Source of the DNA: a bacterium
Lineage (GTDB): Bacteria; Bacillota; Bacilli; Lactobacillales; Streptococcaceae
Assembly (NCBI GenBank): GCA_905221455.1
Contig: CAJNDF010000005.1
Span: 1-64,000, forward strand
Reading direction: 5' to 3'
DNA length: 64,000 bases
Position numbers and translations under genes: made by a program
In this document: one piece after another, positions 38,584 through 47,894 of the stretch
Numbering within the stretch: position 1 is the first letter of the stretch
How the letters are laid out: every line of letters starts with the position of its first letter
The notes under the pieces: model-generated
Databases searched by the model: none
What the model was told of the DNA's origin: nothing
The model's input: the letters and a program-made list of their open reading frames with translations, nothing else

Positions 38584-39036
38584 TTATAAGGTTTTTTCTT
38601 GTTCTCTGACTACCAGCAAATCGACCTTAGCATGGCGGAGGATGTATTCAGATGAAGAACCGACCAAGAGGCGTTCAAAGGCGTTGAGACCAGTTGCGCC
38701 AACGAGGATAAGGTCCACTTCTTCAGCATCTGGAATAGTACGCGCTAGTAGGGTCTTTGGATTTCCCATTTCAATAACGATGTGAACATCTGTCACACCA
38801 GCATCTTTAGCACGTTTTTCGTACTCTTTCATCAGACTTTCAGCGTCGACTTGGAGTTCTTCGTAAACTTCAGCATCAAAGGTGGATACGCTTTGGAGAG
38901 CGCGTGTGTCAATGACATGTGCGATAGTGAGTTTAGCGTCGTTTCGTAGCGCAGAATGAACTCCCTTGACAAAAGCCAAGTCTGCTTCCTTAGAACCATC
39001 GATTGCGACCATGATATTTTGGTAACGTTGTGCCAT
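38584..39036 (-). CDS. universal stress protein (UspA family)
   Basis: 150 residues from MAQRYQNIMVAIDGSKEAD (start 39036, CAGGAGG upstream). UspA fold with the ATP-binding pattern GATGLNAFERLLVGSSSEYIL near the C-terminus, so it belongs to the nucleotide-binding subgroup. Physiological role in streptococci is in stress survival; details unknown. Monocistronic. Confidence 0.92.
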   Translation of the reverse strand: MAQRYQNIMVAIDGSKEADLAFVKGVHSALRNDAKLTIAHVIDTRALQSVSTFDAEVYEELQVDAESLMKEYEKRAKDAGVTDVHIVIEMGNPKTLLARTIPDAEEVDLILVGATGLNAFERLLVGSSSEYILRHAKVDLLVVREQEKTL

Positions 39037-39200
39037 AATGAAACCTCCTGAAATTTTCTTACTATAATTGTAAACCTTTTCACTATAGAAGTAAAGCAAA
39101 AAAAGTATTTTTTAAAAGAATGTTAGTGCTTAAAATCTATATAAATATATGATAAAATAAAAGAAAGGATAGCAGGAAAGAAGTGAAGGGGGGGAGAATG

Positions 39201-39500
39201 ATGAAAAACTCTTTTCAAGAAACAAAAAAATCAAATTTCCTTTATTATGGAATCATCCTAGTTTCAGTCTTGGTAGAAGTGATTATGATTTGGCAATTAG
39301 AAAAGCTGATTCCATTTCTCTATCCAGGTTTTATTGGCTTTTTAGTCTTTCACCTACTCTACCATCTGCTATTATTCCTAGTTGCAAAACGAAGTGGGCG
39401 TTGGGATTACTTGATGATATGGGGGCTTTTCCTCATGTTCAATCTTCTCTATGACTCCTTTTTAGGCTTGCTTTTTCTAGGTTTATCTTTTGGTATGTGA
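39201..39500 (+). CDS. small membrane protein of unknown function
   Basis: 99 residues from ATG 39201 (39198 is an equal alternative; AAGGGGGGGAG precedes both). Three predicted membrane helices (about 12-30, 38-58, 65-95) with basic residues at the N-terminus. No recognised domain. Followed by a terminator; monocistronic. Confidence 0.65.
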   Translation: MKNSFQETKKSNFLYYGIILVSVLVEVIMIWQLEKLIPFLYPGFIGFLVFHLLYHLLLFLVAKRSGRWDYLMIWGLFLMFNLLYDSFLGLLFLGLSFGM

Positions 39501-39540
39501 TGTTTCTTTGGCAAAATACCTGCTATCACCACTGTCTCGG

Positions 39541-39563
39541 CCTCGCTTTTAGCGAGGTTTTTC
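39541..39563 (+). terminator. terminator after small membrane protein gene
   Basis: CCTCGCT-TTT-AGCGAGG then TTTTTC. Confidence 0.88.
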
Positions 39564-39656
39564 TTCTATCCGAATCTAGTAACACATTTCAGCAAACTTG
39601 TCCCATTCTCTTTCTAGTGGTATAATGTTACTATCCTGATGAATTGAGGAAACAAG

Positions 39657-40871
39657 ATGAAAGAATATAACAAGTCTAGTAAGTTAGAGCATGTTGCTTA
39701 TGATATCCGTGGTCCTGTTTTGGAAGAAGCCATGCGGATGCGAGCAAACGGAGAAAAGATTTTACGTCTGAATACAGGAAATCCAGCAGAATTTGGCTTT
39801 ACAGCGCCAGATGAGGTCATTCATGACTTGATTATGAATGCGCGTGATAGTGAAGGGTATTCTGACTCCAAAGGGATTTTCTCAGCCCGTAAGGCCATCA
39901 TGCAGTATTGCCAGTTGAAGAAATTCCCCAATGTCGATATTGATGATATTTACCTTGGAAATGGTGTCAGTGAGCTGATTGTTATGTCCATGCAGGGGCT
40001 TTTGGACAATGGAGATGAGGTTTTGGTGCCTATGCCAGACTATCCTCTCTGGACAGCCGCTGTCAGCCTAGCTGGAGGAAATGCAGTCCACTATATCTGT
40101 GATGAGGCTGCAGAATGGTACCCAGATATTGACGATATCAAGTCAAAAATCACTTCCAATACCAAGGCAATTGTCCTTATCAATCCAAACAACCCAACCG
40201 GAGCCCTTTATCCTAAGGAACTCTTGCTGGAGATTATTGAGATTGCTCGTCAAAATGATTTGATTATCTTTGCGGATGAAATTTACGACCGCATGGTCAT
40301 GGATGGTCATGTGCATACGCCTGTGGCGAGCCTGGCGCCAGATGTCTTCTGTGTTAGCATGAATGGTCTGTCAAAATCCCACCGTATCGCTGGTTTCCGT
40401 GTGGGTTGGATGGTCTTGTCTGGTCCTAAGACACATGTTAAAGGCTATATCGAAGGGCTTAATATGTTGTCCAATATGCGCCTTTGCTCTAATGTTTTGG
40501 CTCAACAAGTCGTACAAACTTCCTTGGGTGGCCACCAATCAGTCGATGAATTGCTCCTTCCTGGTGGACGAATCTACGAGCAAAGAAACTTCATCTACAA
40601 TGCCATTCAAGATATTCCAGGTTTGTCTGCCGTTAAACCAAAGGCTGGGCTCTATATCTTCCCGAAAATCGACCGTAATATGTACCGTATCGATGATGAT
40701 GAGCAGTTTGTACTTGATTTCTTGAAGCAGGAAAAGGTTCTCTTGGTTCATGGTCGAGGCTTTAACTGGCAGGAACCAGACCACTTCCGTATCGTTTATC
40801 TTCCTCGTGTCGATGAACTAGCCCAAATCCAAGAAAAGATGACTCGTTTCTTGAAACAGTATCGTAGATAG
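39657..40871 (+). CDS. class I aminotransferase, AlaT-like
   Basis: 404-residue PLP enzyme. PLP Lys in SMNGLSKSHRIAGFRVGW (about 240), cofactor motifs LINPNNPTGALY and IFADEIYDRM. The sequence pattern is that of AlaA/AlaT alanine (glutamate-pyruvate) transaminases rather than AspC, but this is by eye. It lies upstream of rpmH without obvious linkage. Confidence 0.88.
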   Translation: MKEYNKSSKLEHVAYDIRGPVLEEAMRMRANGEKILRLNTGNPAEFGFTAPDEVIHDLIMNARDSEGYSDSKGIFSARKAIMQYCQLKKFPNVDIDDIYLGNGVSELIVMSMQGLLDNGDEVLVPMPDYPLWTAAVSLAGGNAVHYICDEAAEWYPDIDDIKSKITSNTKAIVLINPNNPTGALYPKELLLEIIEIARQNDLIIFADEIYDRMVMDGHVHTPVASLAPDVFCVSMNGLSKSHRIAGFRVGWMVLSGPKTHVKGYIEGLNMLSNMRLCSNVLAQQVVQTSLGGHQSVDELLLPGGRIYEQRNFIYNAIQDIPGLSAVKPKAGLYIFPKIDRNMYRIDDDEQFVLDFLKQEKVLLVHGRGFNWQEPDHFRIVYLPRVDELAQIQEKMTRFLKQYRR

Positions 40872-40922
40872 GGCTTACATCAGAAAAAGCGCTAAAAAGC
40901 AGGAAACATTTGCCTAGAGCTA

Positions 40923-40951
40923 TTGACAAAAGTGAAAGAATCAGATAGAAT
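40923..40951 (+). promoter_or_regulatory. rpmH promoter
   Basis: TTGACA (40923-40928), 17-bp spacer, TAGAAT (40946-40951). Confidence 0.8.
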
Positions 40952-41025
40952 AGTAAAGTATGTTTAGTAACTGATCACTTTATAGCCGGCTAAACGAATA
41001 CAAAATCTATGAGGAGGTATTCATC

Positions 41026-41160
41026 GTGAAACGTACTTATCAACCAAGTAAACTTCGTCGTGCGCGCAAACACGGATTCCGTAACCGTATGTCAACTAAA
41101 AACGGTCGTCGCGTATTGGCAGCTCGTCGTCGTAAAGGACGCAAAGTTTTGGCTGCATAA
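41026..41160 (+). CDS. rpmH: 50S ribosomal protein L34
   Basis: 44 residues, GTG start at 41026 behind GAGGAGG. Begins [19 protein letters not shown] and ends [10 protein letters not shown], a complete, very basic L34. Usually rpmH neighbours dnaA/rnpA in bacteria; in pneumococci it lies elsewhere, as here. Own promoter and terminator. Confidence 0.97.
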
Positions 41161-41177
41161 TCCAAACGAACTATATC

Positions 41178-41217
41178 AAAAATCAGTAGGAACTCGAGTC
41201 TACTGATTTTTATTTTT
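41178..41217 (+). terminator. rpmH terminator
   Basis: AAAATCAGTAG / CTACTGATTTT hairpin (41179-41210) followed by TATTTTTG. Confidence 0.88.
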
Positions 41218-41297
41218 GTAAAAAAGTACAAAAGGCTTTATATTTTTGCTTGAATGGTGTATAATATTTCACATACTGTAAAAAATGGAGAATAATC

Positions 41298-43262
41298 ATG
41301 AAGAAATCAAAAGTGATGCTGTTTGGAGCTATGGCTTTGACAGCAGGTCTAGCTCTAGCAGCGTGTGGATCATCTCAATCAAGTAATGCTGACAAGACTT
41401 ACTCTTATATCTTTGTCAATAACCCAGATACCTTGGATTATATTACCTCTACCCGAGACTCTACATCTAGTATCACAACCAACTTGATTGATGGTTTGTT
41501 GGAAAATGACCAGTATGGCAATCTCATTCCATCTATGGCTGAGTCATGGACTGTGTCAAAAGATGGCTTGACTTATACTTATAAAATTCGTCAGGGAGCT
41601 AAATGGTACACTTCGGAAGGAGAAGAGTATGCGGATGTAACGGCTCATGACTTTGTGACTGGTCTTAAGTATGCGGCTGATAAAAAAGCTGAAAACTTGT
41701 ACTTGGTGCAAGACTCTATCAAGGGTCTAGCAGACTATGTTGAAGGGCAATCATCCGATTTTGGAACCGTTGGTGTTAAGGCAGTGGATGATTACACACT
41801 CCAATACACCCTCATCCAACCTGAGACTTATTGGAACTCTAAAACAACAGCAAGTATTCTTAGTCCTGTAAATGAAGCTTTCTTGAAGTCTAAGGGAGAT
41901 GACTTTGGAAGTGTGACACCATCAAGTATCTTGTCAAATGGTCCTTACTTGTTTAAGTCCTTCACATCAAAATCTTTGATTGAATTTGACAAAAATCCTA
42001 ATTATTGGGATAAGGACAATGTCAAAATCGAGAAAGTGAAACTTTCATTCTTTGATGGTTCTGACCAAGACAGCATTGCAAGAGGATTCTTGGAAGGCAA
42101 CTATACAGATGGTCGTATTTTCCCAACCAGCTCAGTCTTTGCTGAACTCAAGAAGGGAAATGAAGACAAGATTACCTATACACCACAGAACTCAGTTACT
42201 TTCTACTATCTTTTCAACGTCAATCGTCAAAGCTACAAGCAGACTATGAAACAGTCTGACAAGGAAAAGACAGATGCACGCGCAGCTATGCAGAATAAAG
42301 ATTTCCGTCAGGCTATCAACTTTGCCTTTGACCGTCATGCTTATGCAGCGCAAACAAATGGTGAAGATGGAGCAGACCGTATCTTGCGTAACACGGTTAC
42401 ACCAAGTAACTTTGTCCAAATTGGTGATAAGAACTTTGGTGATATTGTCAATGAAAAAATTGTCAACTACGGTAAAGATTGGGCCAATATCAACCTAAAC
42501 GATGGTAAGCAAGCCTTCTTGAACCCTGACAAGGCCAAAGAGAAATTTGCGAAGGCCAAAGAAAGCCTGCAAGCACAGGGAGTAACCTTCCCAATTCATT
42601 TGGATATGCCAGTTGACCAGACTGCTAAGTTGGATGTGCAACAGGCTGGATCTTTCAAACAAACAGTGGAAGAAACCCTTGGTAAGGATAATGTGGTTAT
42701 CGATGTTATCCAACTTTCTCCAGATGAAAAAGACCAGGCAACCTACTTTGCAGATACAGCAGAACAAAAAGACTATGATATCGACATCTCAGGATGGGGT
42801 GGAGATTACTCAGATCCTAAGACTTACCTAGCGATTCTAGATCCAGAGACAGGTTCTCAGTTGAAAAACATGGGCTTGTCTGAAGGAAAAGACAAGGAAG
42901 TCAAGGATAAGATTGGTCTTTCTGACTACAAGAAACTCTTGGATCAGGCCGACGCTGAAATCACAGATACTCAAGCACGCTATGAAAAATATGCTGAAGC
43001 CCAAGCTTGGTTGACAGATAGCGCCTTGTTCCTACCAGTTCAAAGTGGTGGAGCCAACCCAATCTTCCGTAAGACTATACCGTTTACAGGACCATTCTCA
43101 TTCGTTGGACACAAAGGAGATGCAGACAACTATAAATATGTTGAATTGCAAAAAGAGCCAGTCACTGCTAAACAGTACCAAGAACTTTATGAAAAATGGT
43201 TAAAAGAAAAAGCTGAGTCAAATAAAAAAGCTCAGGAAGATTTAGCTAACCATATTCAATAG
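41298..43262 (+). CDS. oligopeptide-binding lipoprotein, Ali/AmiA type
   Basis: 654 residues: signal peptide with lipobox LALAAC (Cys about 23), then a family-5 extracellular solute-binding protein. Strong resemblance to pneumococcal AmiA, AliA and AliB (DGLLENDQYGNL, SWTVSKDGLTYTYKIR, FRQAINFAFDRHAY, KWLKEKAESNKKAQEDLA) but to my reading not identical to any one of them. No permease or ATPase is adjacent, so it probably feeds peptides to the shared AmiCDEF transporter. Own terminator not obvious; a BOX follows. Such receptors also import signalling peptides, which matters for the pheromone locus at 46875. Confidence 0.92.
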   Translation: MKKSKVMLFGAMALTAGLALAACGSSQSSNADKTYSYIFVNNPDTLDYITSTRDSTSSITTNLIDGLLENDQYGNLIPSMAESWTVSKDGLTYTYKIRQGAKWYTSEGEEYADVTAHDFVTGLKYAADKKAENLYLVQDSIKGLADYVEGQSSDFGTVGVKAVDDYTLQYTLIQPETYWNSKTTASILSPVNEAFLKSKGDDFGSVTPSSILSNGPYLFKSFTSKSLIEFDKNPNYWDKDNVKIEKVKLSFFDGSDQDSIARGFLEGNYTDGRIFPTSSVFAELKKGNEDKITYTPQNSVTFYYLFNVNRQSYKQTMKQSDKEKTDARAAMQNKDFRQAINFAFDRHAYAAQTNGEDGADRILRNTVTPSNFVQIGDKNFGDIVNEKIVNYGKDWANINLNDGKQAFLNPDKAKEKFAKAKESLQAQGVTFPIHLDMPVDQTAKLDVQQAGSFKQTVEETLGKDNVVIDVIQLSPDEKDQATYFADTAEQKDYDIDISGWGGDYSDPKTYLAILDPETGSQLKNMGLSEGKDKEVKDKIGLSDYKKLLDQADAEITDTQARYEKYAEAQAWLTDSALFLPVQSGGANPIFRKTIPFTGPFSFVGHKGDADNYKYVELQKEPVTAKQYQELYEKWLKEKAESNKKAQEDLANHIQ

Positions 43263-43287
43263 TATTCCTAGTCATGCTTTTCAGTTA

Positions 43288-43401
43288 ATACTTTTCGAAA
43301 ATCTCTTCAAACCACGTCAGCTTCCATCTGAAACCTCAAAACAGTGTTTTGAGCAGCCTGCGGCTAGCTTCCAAGTTTGCTCTTTGATTTTCATTGAGTA
43401 T
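43288..43401 (+). repeat. BOX element, short A-C form
   Basis: Third 114-bp copy with the same deletion joint as those at 32342 and 33360; slight divergence (ATACTTTTCG start, CTGAAACC). Lies 25 nt after the lipoprotein stop. Confidence 0.85.
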
Positions 43402-43423
43402 AAGCATAGTGGCTGGATTCAGA

Positions 43424-43468
43424 AAAAGGCCTTACCAGAGCTTCTTGCTTCTAGTAGGGCCTTTTCTT
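43424..43468. terminator. bidirectional terminator
   Basis: 12-bp stem AAAAGGCCTTAC / GTAGGGCCTTTT (one wobble) between convergent genes. Confidence 0.78.
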
Positions 43469-45312
43469 TATTCTTTTAAGTGATAGGAATAGCTAGCGAC
43501 AACGACATCTTGATGCCAACGGAGGGCATATTTGAGTTTGAGACTCATCTGATTGTGTAGAATATTTTGCCAAGGTTTATTAGGGATGAACTGGGGTACA
43601 AGGACAGTGACTGTATAGTTCTTTTTCTGGGCATCCTCAGAGATTCGTTTGACATACTTGACAGTAGGCGTGATGATGTCGCGATAGCTGGTCTTGATAT
43701 TTTTCAGAGTAATGGTTGGGAAGTAATCGGCAAATTCTTGGAGAATTTCTTGGTCTTTTTCTGCTGTTTCCTTAGTAGAAATGTGCATAGCTAGGACTTC
43801 ATCTCCGATACTTTGGGCGTAGTTAATGGCTCCAACGCTGACGCGGGTAACATTTCCTACGAGGACGAGAACCAGATTGCCATCGTAGGTACGTTTTTCG
43901 ATTCCTTCATAGAGTCGCAGTTGTTGGGCCACTTTTTGGTAATGACTGTGAATGGCCAAGAAGAGTAGGGTGAGTACGAGAATGATCGGGAAGAAAGGCC
44001 AGATATCACTGAGACGGAAAAAGAGCAGGATTAGCACGATAGCGTAGCAAATGATAGCACCAAGAATATTGGCTAGGGCAGGTTTTAAGAAGTTGGCCCC
44101 CTTTTCTTTTTTCCAATGGCGAATCATCCCAGTTTGAGAAAGAGCAAAGGGCACGAAGACACCGATAGTATAAAGGGGAATCAAACGTTCGGTATTGCCG
44201 TTAAAAATGAGAAGAAGAATCATAGCCCCAAATGCAAGAGTTAAAATTCCATTGGAGTAGCCTAGGCGGTCTCCTTTTTCCATAAAGAGGTGGGGCATGT
44301 ATTTGTTTTTAGCCATATTGTAAGCCAGCATAGGGAAGGCTGAAAAGCCAGTATTGGCTGCTACGGCCAAAATCAAGGCTGTGGAGAATTGGAAGATATA
44401 ATAGCCAAGGTGGCCTAAGAAGGAATTTCCAAGGATGCCTTGAGCCATTTGTGAAAGAATAGTTTCTCCGTGTTGAGGCATAATCCCCATCCAGTAGTTT
44501 AGGAAGGTGATACCAGCAAAAAGAAAACCTAAAATCAGTGACATGATGGTCAAGGTCTGAGCTGCATTCTTTTCTTTCGGAGCCTTGAAAAAGGGAACGG
44601 CATTTGAAATAGCTTCAACACCTGTTAGAGAGGCAGAGCCGCTGGTAAAGGCTCTTAGAATGAGAACGATAGACAGACTCGGTACAGCATGTCCGATAGG
44701 AGAAGTCGCCTGATAGCTGAGAGAACCTGTCATTAGTTGAAAGATTCCATAGAGCAAGAGAAAGACAGTACTGATGATAAAGAGATATACAGGAATCATC
44801 AGTGAGCTGGCAGATTCTTTCAACCCCCGTAAGTTCAAAAGCATGAGCAAGCAAACTAGAAAAATGGAGATGTGGAGATTGTAAGGGTGGAGAGCAGGGA
44901 GAGCTGCTGTGATAGCATCAGCTCCAGATGATACCGATACTGCCACAGTCAGCATGTAGTCAACCAGCAGACTACCTCCAGCAATCAAGCCTAGCTCGGG
45001 CGATAGATTTTCTCGAGTAACCATATAGGCCCCTCCTCCTTGAGGGTAGGCGTGGATAATTTGACGGTAGGAAACGGTTAAACTAGCCAGGAGCAGGAGG
45101 ACAAAGAGGCCGATAGGAAGGCTCCACCATATAGCAAGTGGAGAGAGACTAGCCAAGACGAGGACTACTTGCTCAGGCCCATAGGCGATGGAGGACAAAG
45201 CATCGCTTGATAACATGGCCAAGGCTTGCATTTTTCCCAGTAGTCCCCCTTCGCCTTCGGTTAAGGACTTAAGAGGACGACCGATAAAGGTCTGTTTTAA
45301 TTTTGTAAACAT
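43468..45312 (-). CDS. kimA: KimA-type potassium importer (APC superfamily)
   Basis: 614 residues from ATG 45312 (MFTKLKQTFIGRPLKS). About 12 membrane helices followed by a ~150-residue cytoplasmic domain. N-terminal motif ALAMLSSDALSSIAYGPEQ, then YPQGGGAYMVTRENL and LTGVEAISNAVPFFK are nearly those of Bacillus KimA (YdaO), a proton/K+ symporter inhibited by c-di-AMP. Often annotated only as amino acid permease. The 5' region is too short for a c-di-AMP riboswitch, so control, if any, would act on the protein. Confidence 0.82.
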   Translation of the reverse strand: MFTKLKQTFIGRPLKSLTEGEGGLLGKMQALAMLSSDALSSIAYGPEQVVLVLASLSPLAIWWSLPIGLFVLLLLASLTVSYRQIIHAYPQGGGAYMVTRENLSPELGLIAGGSLLVDYMLTVAVSVSSGADAITAALPALHPYNLHISIFLVCLLMLLNLRGLKESASSLMIPVYLFIISTVFLLLYGIFQLMTGSLSYQATSPIGHAVPSLSIVLILRAFTSGSASLTGVEAISNAVPFFKAPKEKNAAQTLTIMSLILGFLFAGITFLNYWMGIMPQHGETILSQMAQGILGNSFLGHLGYYIFQFSTALILAVAANTGFSAFPMLAYNMAKNKYMPHLFMEKGDRLGYSNGILTLAFGAMILLLIFNGNTERLIPLYTIGVFVPFALSQTGMIRHWKKEKGANFLKPALANILGAIICYAIVLILLFFRLSDIWPFFPIILVLTLLFLAIHSHYQKVAQQLRLYEGIEKRTYDGNLVLVLVGNVTRVSVGAINYAQSIGDEVLAMHISTKETAEKDQEILQEFADYFPTITLKNIKTSYRDIITPTVKYVKRISEDAQKKNYTVTVLVPQFIPNKPWQNILHNQMSLKLKYALRWHQDVVVASYSYHLKE

Positions 45313-45347
45313 AGTTGCTTCCTTTACTGAAAAATTCAATAAGTGTT

Positions 45348-45376
45348 ATTATACTGCTTTGGAAAAAGAGCGTCAA
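45348..45376 (-). promoter_or_regulatory. kimA promoter
   Basis: Minus strand -35 TTGACG (45371-45376), 17-bp spacer, -10 TATAAT (45348-45353). Confidence 0.82.
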
Positions 45377-45436
45377 GAGATGATGATGGATTTTAGAATA
45401 TTTTTTACAGATGGGGAGAGAGGTCAGTTTTTTTGC

Positions 45437-45442
45437 TATAAT
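45437..45442 (+). promoter_or_regulatory. -10 box of tatD-rnmV
   Basis: TTGC-TATAAT, extended -10, 28 nt before tatD. Confidence 0.6.
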
Positions 45443-45469
45443 AGAAGATAGAAAACGAGGTTAGAAGAG

Positions 45470-46243
45470 ATGATTTTTGATACGCATACACATTTGAATG
45501 TAGAAGAATTTGCAGGTCGTGAGGCAGAAGAAATTGCCTTGGCTGCTGAGATGGGTGTGACACAGATGAATATTGTGGGTTTTGATAAACCGACTATTGA
45601 GCGTGCCTTGGAGTTGGTAGACGAGTATGAGCAACTTTACGCGACTATTGGTTGGCATCCGACAGAAGCAGGGACTTACACAGAGGAGATTGAAGCTTAC
45701 TTGCTTGACAAGCTCAAGCATTCCAAGGTGATTGCCTTGGGTGAGATTGGTTTGGATTATCATTGGATGACAGCGTCCAAAGAGGTGCAGGAGCAGGTTT
45801 TTCGTCGTCAGATTCAGCTGTCTAAGGACTTGGATTTGCCTTTTGTTGTCCATACCCGTGATGCGTTGGAAGATACCTATGAGATTATCAAGAGCGAGGG
45901 AGTTGGTTCTCGAGGTGGCATCATGCATTCTTTCTCAGGAACTCTTGAATGGGCAGAGAAGTTTGTCGAGCTTGGTATGACTATTTCCTTTTCAGGAGTG
46001 GTGACTTTTAAGAAGGCAACCGATATCCAAGAGGCGGCTAGAGAACTTCCTTTGGACAAGATTTTGGTGGAGACGGATGCGCCTTACTTGGCTCCTGTTC
46101 CTAAACGTGGTCGCGAAAACAAAACAGCCTACACTCGCTATGTAGTAGACTTTATCGCGGATTTGCGTGGTATGACGACAGAAGAGCTGGCGGCAGCAAC
46201 GACTGCAAATGCAGAGCGCATTTTTGGATTGGACAGCAAATAA
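45470..46243 (+). CDS. tatD: TatD-family metal-dependent DNase
   Basis: 257 residues. Metal ligands in FDTHTHLNVEEF, GEIGLDYHW, FVVHTRDA and VETDAPYLAP. A 3'-5' exonuclease of DNA/RNA ends in the characterised members. Its stop overlaps the rnmV start (TAATG), a widely conserved tatD-rnmV-ksgA neighbourhood here interrupted before ksgA by the bacteriocin locus. Confidence 0.95.
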   Translation: MIFDTHTHLNVEEFAGREAEEIALAAEMGVTQMNIVGFDKPTIERALELVDEYEQLYATIGWHPTEAGTYTEEIEAYLLDKLKHSKVIALGEIGLDYHWMTASKEVQEQVFRRQIQLSKDLDLPFVVHTRDALEDTYEIIKSEGVGSRGGIMHSFSGTLEWAEKFVELGMTISFSGVVTFKKATDIQEAARELPLDKILVETDAPYLAPVPKRGRENKTAYTRYVVDFIADLRGMTTEELAAATTANAERIFGLDSK

Positions 46244-46803
46244 TGAAAGAAAAAATTTCCCAAGTCATCGTGGTCGAAGGTCGCGATGATACGGCCAATC
46301 TCAAACGTTATTTCGATGTGGAAACCTATGAGACCAGAGGCTCTGCCATCAATGACCAGGATATAGAGCGAATTCAGCGCCTGCACCAACGCCATGGAGT
46401 CATTGTCTTTACAGACCCAGATTTTAATGGGGAGCGGATTCGTCGCATGATTATGACGGCCATTCCAACAGTGCAACATGCCTTCCTCAAACGAGATGAA
46501 GCTGTTCCCAAGTCCAAGACCAAGGGGCGGTCTCTGGGAATTGAGCATGCCAGCTATGAAGACCTGAAAACGGCTCTCGCTCAGGTGACGGAACAATTTG
46601 AACATGAGAGTCAGTTCGACATCAGTCGTAGCGACTTGATCCGCCTTGGTTTTCTAGCTGGAGCAGATAGCCGTAAGCGAAGAGAATATCTAGGAGAAGC
46701 TCTCCGAATTGGTTATTCCAACGGCAAGCAACTCCTCAAACGCCTAGAGTTGTTTGGGATTACCTTGGCAGAAGTAGAGGAAGCTATGAAATCTTATGAG
46801 TAG
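46243..46803 (+). CDS. rnmV: ribonuclease M5
   Basis: 186-residue Toprim nuclease that finishes 5S rRNA. Toprim motifs VVVEGRDDTANL (Glu) and FTDPDFNGERIRR (DxD) are intact. In Firmicutes ksgA normally follows rnmV; here 4.8 kb with the ComR-like/bacteriocin genes lies between them, which argues that the locus was inserted. Confidence 0.95.
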   Translation: MKEKISQVIVVEGRDDTANLKRYFDVETYETRGSAINDQDIERIQRLHQRHGVIVFTDPDFNGERIRRMIMTAIPTVQHAFLKRDEAVPKSKTKGRSLGIEHASYEDLKTALAQVTEQFEHESQFDISRSDLIRLGFLAGADSRKRREYLGEALRIGYSNGKQLLKRLELFGITLAEVEEAMKSYE

Positions 46804-46874
46804 GAAAGATGTAGCCGTTACAATTTTTTAAGTTTCACAGTATTTTTCGAAGTAGGTAGAAGAGGAGACGTCTG

Positions 46875-47774
46875 ATGTTAATTGGTCAAAAAATTAAAGA
46901 GATTCGGATAGAAAAAGGAATTAGTCGTCCAGATTTTTGTGGAGATGAGCAAGAACTGACGGTTCGTCAACTATCGCGAATTGAAAGTGGAGCTTCGCAA
47001 CCAAGTTTACCCAAGTTAGACTATATTGCTCGTCGGTTAGGAGTTCCAGCTTATAGCCTTATGCCGGATTTTTCAGCTCTTCCTTCTGCTTATTTAGAAT
47101 TGAAATACCAGATTTTACGTGAACCAATCTATGGTAAAGAAGAGGAGTACGATAAGAAGGAAGCGTGTTTGGAAGAGATTTATAAAACATACTTTGATAA
47201 TCTTCCTAAAGAAGAACAATTAGCATGTGAAGTATTGCAGGCATGTTTGGATACTTCTAGAACTAGAAGGCCTGAATATGCAGAGTTAATACTTGAGGAA
47301 CATATGCCCGAGATTATAGAAAAAGAAGCCTATTCAATAAATGATATGTTGTTGATTCGTTTGTTTTTTTATCAAATGCTTATTAGAAAAGATCTTGCAA
47401 AATTTGTGAATCAAATCGAAAAGATAATGTTCCTTCTTTTGGAACAGAAGAAGGTAACTCAAATAGAGAATTACTTTATAATTAGAGATACTCTTATTTC
47501 AGGAATGTGTTGTCTTGAAAAGGTAGGAGTAACTGATTGTTTTAATAATTATCTATCGTGTTTGCAAGAAATTATGGGTAAAACTCAAGATTATCAAAAG
47601 AAACCCCTTGTATTTATGTTTTTGTGGAAGCAAGCATTAAGAGAAGAAAGAGATTTTAGTTTAGCTGAATCATTTTATCAGTCTTCTAAAACATTTGCGC
47701 AGCTAATTGGAGATGAATTTCTAGTAAAGAAATTGACAGAGGAATGGCAAGAGGATGTAAAAAAATATTTATAA
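46875..47774 (+). CDS. ComR-like RRNPP peptide-sensing regulator
   Basis: 299 residues: helix-turn-helix (residues 1-65) with LTVRQLSRIESGASQPSLPK, then helical TPR-like repeats that bind peptide. Aligned by eye with streptococcal ComR it keeps IRIEKGISRPDFC (ComR ERERQHMSREVLC), ELTVRQLSRIE, EEIYKTYFDNLP and KPLVFMFLWKQALREERDF. Rgg/TprA-type are alternatives, but the WW-peptide gene and GACA-N4-TGTC boxes downstream favour ComR. RBS GAGGAGA. Expected role: activator of the pheromone gene and bacteriocin operon once peptide is imported. Confidence 0.78.
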   Translation: MLIGQKIKEIRIEKGISRPDFCGDEQELTVRQLSRIESGASQPSLPKLDYIARRLGVPAYSLMPDFSALPSAYLELKYQILREPIYGKEEEYDKKEACLEEIYKTYFDNLPKEEQLACEVLQACLDTSRTRRPEYAELILEEHMPEIIEKEAYSINDMLLIRLFFYQMLIRKDLAKFVNQIEKIMFLLLEQKKVTQIENYFIIRDTLISGMCCLEKVGVTDCFNNYLSCLQEIMGKTQDYQKKPLVFMFLWKQALREERDFSLAESFYQSSKTFAQLIGDEFLVKKLTEEWQEDVKKYL

Positions 47775-47789
47775 ATATCGTGAAGCAAT

Positions 47790-47805
47790 GACAAAAATGT
47801 CCTTG
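47790..47805. promoter_or_regulatory. ComR-box-like site 1
   Basis: GACA-AAAA-TGTCCTTG, same half-sites and flank as site 2 (47895), 15 bp after the regulator stop and before its terminator. On the minus strand TATAAA lies about 25 bp beyond its centre (47766-47772), so it could direct antisense transcription into the regulator gene. Function uncertain. Confidence 0.4.
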
Positions 47806-47815
47806 TTCTTGTATC

Positions 47816-47853
47816 AAAACAGTTCTAAAGTTCGTCTTTAGGGCTGTTTTTTT
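47816..47853 (+). terminator. terminator of ComR-like regulator gene
   Basis: 13-bp stem AACAGTTCTAAAG / CTTTAGGGCTGTT (two G-U) with a 5-nt loop and a 7-T tail. Confidence 0.87.
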
Positions 47854-47894
47854 ATATATAAGCTAAAAATGACACGAAATGGTTATATTTTAGG

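Noticed and set aside
45313..45470. c-di-AMP (ydaO) riboswitch before kimA
   Set aside because: The leader is about 30 nt and shows no such structure.
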